Positions 57,050-64,000 of a stretch of 64,000 bases of DNA are shown in pieces (within the stretch, counting starts at the first letter, position 1; the number at the start of each line of letters is the position of its first letter). The stretch covers positions 118,485,657 through 118,549,656 of the forward strand of contig NC_083345.1 in the NCBI RefSeq assembly GCF_019175385.1, in the 5' to 3' direction. The stretch comes from Lycium barbarum (taxonomy: Eukaryota; Streptophyta; Magnoliopsida; Solanales; Solanaceae). The translations under genes were made by a program, and so were the position numbers. The notes beneath the pieces were generated by a model. It worked only from the letters and a program-made list of their open reading frames with translations, was not told the DNA's origin and did not search any database.

Positions 57050-57560
57050 CGTGGTGGAGCCCATTATTACTCATTTCCTGGTAGGACCGAGGCAAAGGCC
57101 TCAGATGCTGTGATCTCAGGTACCATTTTTGTCTGTTATAGAGCATCATCTGTATTATTTGATCCTGGATCCACTTATTCGTATGTATCTGCATTTCATG
57201 CCGTTGGTTGCGATTTACCCATTGATAGCATAGATATACCTGTTCATGTGTCTACTCCAGTCGGAGATTCTGTGGTTGTTAATCGAGTCTACCAATCTTG
57301 TTTAGTTACTTTTATTGGGTATGACACCCGGGTAGATTTGATGATTCTGGATATGGTGGACTTTGATATTATATTGGGTATGTCCTGGCTTTATCCTTAT
57401 CATGCGATCTTGGACTGTCACGCCAAGACAGTCACTTTAGCCATGCTAGGCATCCTCAGGCTTGAGTGGTGAGGTACTCTTAGTCCCGCTCCGAAGAAGA
57501 TTATTTCCTTCATTCGGGCAAAGAAATTAGTAAGTGAGGGGTGTTTAGCATATTTGGTGC
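57050..57560 (+). pseudogene. pol: Tekay protease domain (broken)
   Basis: The frame 57110-57472 shows an aspartic-protease-like core, VLFDPGSTYSYVSAFHAVG, with D-P-G at the place of the catalytic D-S/T-G, and the later hydrophobic MVDFDIILGMSWL. The D-P-G form is one I recall from related elements, so it may not be a new mutation. A stop at 57470-57472 separates it from the linker ([15 protein letters not shown]) that leads to the reverse transcriptase. Its role is to cut the polyprotein inside the particle. Confidence 0.82.
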
Positions 57561-58411
57561 ATATTCGTGACACGACTGTTGCATCTCCATCCATTGAGTC
57601 TATTCCTATTGTGAGAGAGTTCACAGAGGTATTTTCGTCAGATTTGCCGGGTATGCCACCTGATCGTGACATTGATTTATGTATCGACGTGAACCCGAGT
57701 ACTCGTCCTATTTCAATCCCACTATATCGGATGTCACCTATCGAGTTGAGAGAACTTAAGGAACAATTACAGGATTTATTTAGCAAGGGGTTCATTAGAC
57801 CGAACGTCTCCCCTTGGGGTGCCCCAGTGTTATTTGTGAAGAAGAAAGATGGGACCATGAGGATGTGCATTGATTACCGGCAGTTGAACAAGGTCACTAT
57901 CTGGAACAATTGCCCTATGCCTCGTATGAATGATCTATTTGACCAGCTTCAGGGTGCTTCGGTATTTTTTAAGATTGATTTGCGTTCCGGCTATCATCAG
58001 TTCAAGATTAGGGCGGAGGATATTCTGAAGATAGCTTTTCGGATGAGATATGGCCACTATGAGTTTCTAGTGATGTCTTTCGGGCTTACCAATGCCCCAG
58101 CTGCATTTATGACCTTGATGAATGACATCTTTAGGCCATTCCTTGATTATTTTGTGATTGTGTTTATTGATGACATCTTGGTGTATTCCAATAGTATAGT
58201 GAAGCATGAGAGCCATCTTTGTATCGTCCTTGGGTTGTTGAAGAAACATAGCCTATTTGCGAAATTTTCTAAGTGTGAGTTCTGGTTCAAGTCTGTGGCA
58301 TTCTTGGGTCATGTGGTGTCTAAAGAGGGAATTGTGGTTGACCCACAGAAGATTGAGGCTGTGAGAGGTTGGCGAGGCCCACTACTGTTACCGAGATTCA
58401 TAGTTTTGTAG
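57554..58411 (+). pseudogene. pol: Tekay reverse transcriptase (frameshifted)
   Basis: This 285-codon frame holds the fingers and palm of a Ty3/gypsy reverse transcriptase: [74 protein letters not shown] and the catalytic FIDDILVYS (about 58167-58193). The thumb [19 protein letters not shown] follows. At about 58370 a frameshift moves the sequence to the next frame, where [20 protein letters not shown] continues. Catalytic aspartates are present, but the frame cannot run into RNase H. Confidence 0.92.
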
Positions 58412-59193
58412 GTTTGGCCAGTTATTACCATCGCTTTGTGAAGGGTTTTGTTGCCATTGCTTCGTCCTTAACCAGATTGACTCAGGAGGATGTTCCCTTC
58501 CAGTGGACGGATGATTGTGAGGAGCTTTCAAAAGCTCCAGCTTCTTTTGACCACAGCCCCGATCCTAGCCTTACCTATGGAGGGCAAGGACTTCGCGGTC
58601 TATTGTGATGCTTCCCGTATGGGTTTGGGTGCGGTGTTGATGCAGGAGGGTAGAGTGATAGCTTACGCTTCCCGTCTGTTGAAAATTAACGAAAAAAATT
58701 ACCCTACCCATGATTTGAGTTGTTGGCTGTAGTTTTTGCTTTGAAGCTTTGGAGGCATTATTTGTACGGTGTCCATTGTGAGGTTTTTACTGATCACCGT
58801 AGCCTTCAGCATGTGTTTACCCAGAGAGATCTTAATTCTACGCAGCGTCGATATATGGAACTGCTGAAGGATTATGACATTTCCATTCTGTATCACCCAG
58901 GTAAAGCCAACGTGGTGGCTGATGCCCTGAGTCGCAAGACAATGAGTATGGGGAGTTTAGCTCGATTGGTTGTTTCCGAGCGTCTGTTGGCCATGGAGGT
59001 TCATAGTCGGGCCAACAGTTTCGTTCGTCTCGACATCTCGACCTCGGGCAGGATTTTGGCTTGTATAGAGACGAGATCATCGTTATTGGATCGGATCAAG
59101 GCTCATCCGTTTGAGGATTCTCAGTTGAGCAAGATCCGAGATAGGGTGTGGAGAGGTAAGTCCAAGGAGGCGGTGATTGATTCTGAGGATTAG
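58369..59193 (+). pseudogene. pol: Tekay RNase H domain and connection (frameshifted)
   Basis: Three overlapping frames carry the rest of the thumb ([15 protein letters not shown]), the RNase H start [18 protein letters not shown], then [19 protein letters not shown], and after a shift near 58725 [20 protein letters not shown] and [16 protein letters not shown]. Acidic residues of RNase H (CDAS, TDH, ADALSR) are visible. The enzyme would degrade RNA in the RNA-DNA hybrid. A stop at 59191 ends the last frame just before the integrase. Confidence 0.9.
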
Positions 59194-59931
59194 AGGACGC
59201 GTATGCGTTCCTCGTGTTGGTGACCTGATCCAGTTGATCTTATCTGAGGCCCACAACTCTCGTTATTCCATTCATCCCGGAGCGACTAAGATGTACTGTG
59301 ATTTGAGACAACACTATTGGTGGCGCCGTATGAAGAGGGATATAGTTGATTTTCTGGCTAAGTGTGAAAATTCTCAACAGTTAAAGTATGAGCACCAGCG
59401 ACCCGATGTGGTGTTTCAGAGGATGCCCATTCCCAAGTGGAAGTGGGAGAGGATTACCATGGACTTTGTCACAGGTCTTTCGAAGACCCTTGGCAAGTTT
59501 GATTCTATTTGGGTGATAGTGGATCGATTGACTAAGTCCGCTCACTTTGTTCCGGGTCAGGTTTCTTATACAGCGGAGAAGTTAGCCAAGATGTATATTC
59601 GGGATATTGTGAGATTACACGGGATCCCTATCTCTATTGTATTTGATCGGGGTACTATCTTCACTTTCCGATTCTGGAGGGCATTTCATGACGAGTTGGG
59701 TACCCGATTGGACTTTAGTACAGTTTTTCGTCCCTAGACCGATGGCCAGTCCGAGCGGACCATTCAGGTGCTCGAGGACATGTTGAAGGCGTGTGTTGTT
59801 GAGTTTTGTGGTCATTGGGATCAGTACTTGCCCTTGGTAGACTTTGCGTACAACAACAGTGATCATTCGAGTATAGATCTCCGATTGGTTGGTTCGATGG
59901 GTTCGAGGCTTGACCTGGGAGCACAGATCTA
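59177..59931 (+). pseudogene. pol: Tekay integrase (broken)
   Basis: The zinc-binding N-terminus keeps both His (EAHNSRYSIHPGATKMY) and the first Cys (AKCENSQQLK), but the second Cys of C-x2-C reads Ser. The core has ITMDFVTGLSK (first Asp), VFDRGTIFT (second Asp) and, after a TAG at 59735-59737, [19 protein letters not shown] (Glu). Family copies have Gln at that stop, so CAG to TAG is inferred. Around 59870-59930 a short stretch normally linking to the C-terminal part is missing. It would insert the cDNA into the genome. Confidence 0.9.
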
Positions 59932-60456
59932 TTGAGGGAGTCCCTTGAGAAAGTGAGAGTTATTCAGGCCAGACTTGTGGCGGCTCAGAGCCGGCAGAAG
60001 ATGTATGAGGACCGGAAGGTTCGGGATTTGAAGTTTGCTATTAGTGATCGGGTTCTATTGACGGTTTCACCCATGAAGGGTGTTATGAGGTTCGGTAAGA
60101 GGGGCAAATTGAGCCCCAGGTACATTGGCCCCTTTGAGATCGTGGATTGTATTGGTGATGTAGTTTATGAGTTAGCAATGCCACCAGGCTTAGCGGGAGT
60201 CCATCCGGTCATTCATGTCTCGATGCTGAAGAAATACCATGCCGATGGTACCTACATTGTCCGTTGGGATTCTGTATTGCTTGATGAGAATTTGACTTAT
60301 GAGGAGGAGCCTATCGCGATCCTAGATAGGCAGGTTCGAAAATTGAGGTTCAAGGAGATTACTTCTGTGAAGGTGCAATGGAAGCACCGCCCTATGGAAG
60401 AGGCTATTTGGGAGACTGAGTCTGATATGCGTAGTCGATATCCAGTTGTTCATTGA
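59932..60456 (+). pseudogene. pol: Tekay integrase C-terminus with chromodomain
   Basis: This 174-codon frame holds the C-terminal integrase block (VRVIQARLVAAQSRQKMYED, GKLSPRYIGPFEIVDCIGDV, HPVIHVSMLKKYH) and a terminal chromodomain (EEPIAILDRQVRKLRFKEIT, VKVQWKHRPMEEAIWETESD). Chromodomains of this kind direct chromoviruses to particular chromatin. The position and the tail YP are typical of the Tekay/Del clade. The frame is open to its natural stop at 60454-60456, 67 bp before the 3' LTR. Confidence 0.9.
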
Positions 60457-60523
60457 TTCAGGTATTTCCCTGCTTTCCTTCTTTACTTGCTCGAGGGCGA
60501 GCAACGGTTCAATTGGTGTATGA
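60457..60523 (+). other. Tekay 3' untranslated stretch with weak polypurine tract
   Basis: CTCGAGGGCGAGC is the usual family phrase before the polypurine tract. A clean purine run next to the LTR is missing (the sequence reads GGTTCAATTGGTGTATGA). Confidence 0.6.
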
Positions 60524-63472
60524 TGTAACGACCCGTTTGGTCGTTATAGCTCTTTTGGCACTTTCGCCACTTCCGAGCATTAATTGACTTACTTTTTATT
60601 AGATGTTGACTTTTGGGCAAACAAACCTTTTTCGGAGTTTCATCAACTCCGAAAGGTCCGGATAATTATTTAGAACCTATATGTATCATTGGTTCGGCTC
60701 CCAATGCATTTTGAGGCATCCCGGGACTTTGGATGGGAAATGGGAAGTAGGCACCGGTGGTTGACTTGGTCAACGATACCTTCGTTGGAAATTTCGAGAC
60801 CACGAGAGCGTTCGCAGCCTATTTTTGTATGGGTTTAGGTGGTCGGGTTGTGAGCAGATGGCCTCGAGAATAACACGGATTTTCGATTGAAACTAAGAAC
60901 ATTTATGGGAAATCTGCTATCTGGTGCCCGCAACGGCAGCACCAGAGCCGCCCCAGCGGCACCGCTATGGCGGTGTGATGACCGCTGGGGCAGTCATGAA
61001 TGATTTAGGATTTACCGCTGCTGCGGTGGTCCAGCAGCCGTAGCGGCACCGCTGTAGCGACACTCCCTCCGCCGTGGCAGTCACAGGGCAGTGATATTTT
61101 ATTTAATGAGTCTTAAATGAGTCTTAGACCCTCATTATTTCATATCTCGATATTAGGGCTTGGGAAAGGTGTTCTTGGAGATAAATTGAGGGAAGTCTTG
61201 GAGGTAAAATCTTGTCTAATCCTTTACTTCTCTTTAATCACAATCATCTTAGACCTTCTCCTTCCCTTTTACAATCCCCTAGAGTTGGAATTTGAAGAAG
61301 GGTTTTGGGAGATTTTGCTCTAAGATTATACTTGATAAATTGATGATGTTAATGTTAAAATGTAATGAATCTAAGCTTAGTAAGCCCATATCTTTCACTT
61401 TTAACGTTGAATTTCGGATTTGGAGAATTAGGGTTCATACCCAATTTGAGGGTTTTTACTAGAAATTAGATTTGGGGATAATTCTTGAGGTAAATCAACA
61501 ATTAATGATTGGGTTATGATTACCTAGGATTCAATTTGGTATTTTACTTGCGAATTTTTCGTTTTGCCCTTGTAGGCCCACTTTTCCAATTTTTAATGTT
61601 AAAATGGACCTAATTGATATCATTGCAATATTAGTATCATTATTCATGATTTCTAATTTAGAATTTGATTATGCTTAGACTACTTTAGTTCTGAGCTTCA
61701 GAAGAAGGGCAAGGTGATAGAGTGACTTGTTGGTGTTGCGGTTCTGCAGTCTAGGTAGGTTATGGTCTACCTTTGATGAGACTTAGTATAGTGAGTCACA
61801 TATTTAGATTATGATGTCGGAGACAGCATATGAACCTTCAGGTGTGAAGTTGAGATGGATATTGCCTTAGGTTGGGCCCTGATGTGTGTTGGGACTAGCC
61901 ACCCCGTTATATGTGTTTGATTGTTAATCGTGTTGGCTTGATGCCATGTGTAGTTGGTAGATAACGAACGTCGGTTGTTGTCCTGATTCAGATATGGGTG
62001 ATATACCCGATGTGGTACTCGAGATTATTGATATATTATTGGCGTATCCGCTGTTGATGCTTGATTTATATTTTTTGGCATACCCACTGTTGGTATTGTG
62101 ATGCGATGCATTGTTGGCGTACCTCGTTGAGGTACTTGTGATATTGCGCTTGCTTGTTGATGATTGACATATGCATTGCACGCATTCTCTCATATTTATC
62201 ATGCATGACTGATATCCAGTGATGATCCGGTATAGTTGATGAGCGAAACTGATATTTGATAAACTCTTTTACTTGAGTGATTGTAAAAAGGTCGATGTCC
62301 GAAGATCCATTTTCGGAATCGTTGTTTATATGAAACTGACACTTGATAAACTCGTTTTACTTGAGTGATTGTGAGGAGGCCGATGTCCGATGTTCAATTT
62401 CGGAATAGTTGATTTATGAAACTGATATTTGACAACTCTTTTGAGTGATTGTGAGGAGGCCGATGTCCGATGGTTATATTCGGGCATCCTTGTTGCATGA
62501 ACGATTTCGATGTTATTCTGGAATCGATTGTAGTGCATGGGATCCGCGGGTCCCCCAGAGTGGTACCGGTGAGACTCCCCCTGTGAGCAATTAGCTAGGG
62601 TCCCGTCTGTCTGTTTGGCAAAGATCCGGGATGGGTGGCACTTTGACTTCGCAAGTCACACTGGGTTGTGCTACCGAGACGTCGATATTTCCGTCCGGAT
62701 TGTATGTGTAGACCTCATTTTCATTACATGGCATGGCATTACATTCATACCATTATTGTATTGCATTGCATTATGATTTGAGTGAGATGTCGTGATGACT
62801 GTATTGTGACGATTGTGTTGTTGATGATTGGGTTGTGATGATCCCATTATGGCGATTGTTTCTGGACTAGATATACTCAGACTTATTATATTGGGGTTTA
62901 GATACTTACATAGGTGTTGACAGATGCTTGGTTACGATTATATTGTTTCATGCGTGATTGGTTTACTTATTTATCTGCGTTATTTTCTGAATTGTGTTAA
63001 CTATGCTTAGTCGGCCTATAATGTCTACCAGTACTGTTGTTTGTACTGACCTGCTCTTGTTGCATTCTTTTATTAATGTAGAGTATCAGGCTGGATCTAC
63101 TTCTCTAACTCGTGGCTGATCGACTCTTCAGCTTCCACTTGAGTTTTCCAGGGTGAGCATGGCGTCCGCTGACCTCGAAGACTTTTTTATTGGTTATGTC
63201 TTACCTTGCACTCAAGACATGATTTGAGACATTTTATGTATTATTATTCAGACTTTAGTATTCAGATTTAGATGCTCTTGTATGACTAGATCAGATATTG
63301 GGGTGGATTCATTTACTTTCGCACTTATCCATATTATATCATATTGCGAGACTTACGTCATTTTACTTCTTCTGCTATTATTTTATTGATCGTGAATGTT
63401 GAGTTAAGGGTTCGCCTACCAAGGTGGGAAAGGTAGGTGCCCGCATGACCTAGGCTAAAATGGGTCGTGACA
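60524..63472 (+). mobile_element. Tekay 3' LTR (2,949 bp), uninterrupted
   Basis: TGTAACGACCC to GGGTCGTGACA, followed by CTATA. It shows what the 5' LTR looked like before the Athila insertion: the target region here reads GCGGTGGTCCAGCAGCCG. Features include the CAGCGGCACCGCTATGG block (60940-61080), about 80-90-bp tandem units at 62205-62500 and TAGTCGGCCTATAATG near 63010. Confidence 0.93.
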
Positions 63473-63477
63473 CTATA

Positions 63478-63661
63478 TATGCCGCCTATCTGGCCAAAGA
63501 TAATATTGCCAAATGCCAAGCCAATTATATAGGCATGAAAAATAATCATGCTAAGAATGATTGAGAAAACATTACAGGTTAAAAAAAAAACAAATATAGC
63601 ACAAGATGAAGGAACGATCTTCCCTAAAAGTTAGAGAAGTGGGTTAAATAATAAATTGGGT
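63478..63661 (+). other. Internal sequence of the copia-type element, resumed
   Basis: This continues the 76 bp after the copia-type primer site, once the Tekay element and one CTATA are ignored. No protein domain is recognised and stops occur in all frames, so the element may be a non-coding LARD/TRIM type. Confidence 0.45.
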
Positions 63662-64000
63662 GTTGATGAGAAGTGCATCAACAAAATTGAAATGTTGGAG
63701 AGAATGTGCTTCAACGATTGAAGGTTGAAGAGAAAGTGCTTCAACAAAAATTAAAGGTTGATGAGAAAGTGCATCAACAATTGGAAGGTTGGAGAGACAG
63801 TGCTCCAACAATTGAGAGTTGAAGAGAAAGTGCTTCAACAAAAATTGAAGGTTGATCAGAAAGAGCATCAACAAATTGGAATGTTGGAGAGAAAGTGCTC
63901 CAACGATTGAAGGTTGAAGAGAAAGTGTTTCGACAATTGAAGGTTGGTGAGAAAGTGCATCAACAAATTGAAATGTTGGAGAGAAAGTGCTCCAACGATT
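63662..64000 (+). repeat. Tandem hairpin array with three co-varying stem types
   Basis: Eleven units start at 63662, 63694, 63724, 63757, 63788, 63818, 63851, 63883, 63913, 63943 and 63975 and run off the window. Each is a 7-bp stem around a loop close to AGAAAGTG. The stems come as GTTGATG/CATCAAC, GTTGGAG/CTCCAAC and GTTGAAG/CTTCAAC in a fixed three-unit order, so the higher-order period is about 92-95 bp. Unit lengths of 30-33 bp do not keep a reading frame, and the 76-codon minus-strand frame looks accidental. Confidence 0.9.

Larger units (their letters stand above)
36802..63472 (+). mobile_element. Tekay/Del chromovirus (Ty3/gypsy), interrupted in its 5' LTR
   Basis: Outer LTR ends TGTAACAACCC (36802) and GGGTCGTGACA (63472) are flanked by the perfect 5-bp duplication CTATA (36797-36801 and 63473-63477). 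The order is 5' LTR (split), tRNA-Met primer site, gag, protease, reverse transcriptase, RNase H, integrase, chromodomain, 3' LTR. Removing the Athila insertion leaves about 10.8 kb. Multiple frameshifts and stops make it non-autonomous. The two LTRs differ visibly more than those of the inner Athila, as nesting order requires. Confidence 0.93.

Noticed and set aside
63644..63874. Minus-strand frame of 76 codons across the hairpin array
   Set aside because: Unit lengths of 30-33 bp shift the frame, and the peptide only mirrors the repeat.
63662..64000. Looks at first like a CRISPR array (short palindromic repeats)
   Set aside because: There are no unique spacers; the whole unit is repeated in three versions, in a plant nuclear context.

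Overview
This is a repeat-dominated, gene-poor stretch of a flowering-plant nuclear genome. The element families (Athila and chromodomain-bearing Tekay/Del Ty3/gypsy elements, Stowaway, CACTA and hAT miniature elements, tRNA-derived SINEs, an L1-type LINE) point to a eudicot. The SINE and LTR styles resemble Solanaceae; that is recognition from memory, not a database match. I see no intact host protein gene, rRNA, functional tRNA, organellar insertion or CRISPR.

Left part (1-36.4 kb). AT-rich sequence is sprinkled with small DNA transposons, many with exact target-site duplications (TSDs): hAT MITEs at 8820 and 20419 (8-bp TSDs), CACTA MITEs at 10951 (ACT) and 20880 (CCA), and Stowaway-type MITEs at 2281, 28638 and 34926 (TA). 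There is also a CACTA-like element at 21528 built from palindromes. Larger pieces are a decayed Ty3/gypsy body (5.2-7.0 kb), an L1-type LINE (11.36-16.2 kb) split by a Tekay-type solo LTR (11911-15737), a Ty1/copia solo LTR with TSD GAAAC (16639-17453), and a second Tekay-type solo LTR (25275-27857). Inside the first solo LTR sits a 1.5-kb hAT element (13600-15097, TSD TGCATGCA). It carries antisense fragments of two unrelated host genes: a PP2A catalytic-subunit exon and two exons of an alpha/beta-hydrolase.

Right part (36.4-64 kb) is one nest of insertions, each level fixed by its ends and TSDs. A MITE-like repeat was entered by a copia-type LTR element (LTR 36487-36725). A Tekay chromovirus (36802-63472, TSD CTATA) entered that element. 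An Athila-type element (37300-53133) entered the Tekay 5' LTR. A 2.66-kb solo LTR (41771-44434, TSD GTGCC) entered the Athila reverse transcriptase. The Athila gag-pol frame is broken almost only by point nonsense changes and the solo LTR. The Tekay gag-pol carries several frameshifts and stops, which fits its greater age. The Athila 3' ORF (48460-50174) has its own TATA box, leader and candidate intron upstream.

Two sequence patterns stand out. Arrays of CpG-containing palindromes of the ACGGTCCGT type occur in LTRs of different families, each just upstream of a TATA-like site. At the right edge (63662-64000) lies an array of about 31-bp hairpin units. Their stems come in three co-varying versions in a strict three-unit order, and nearly all deviations still allow G-U pairing.
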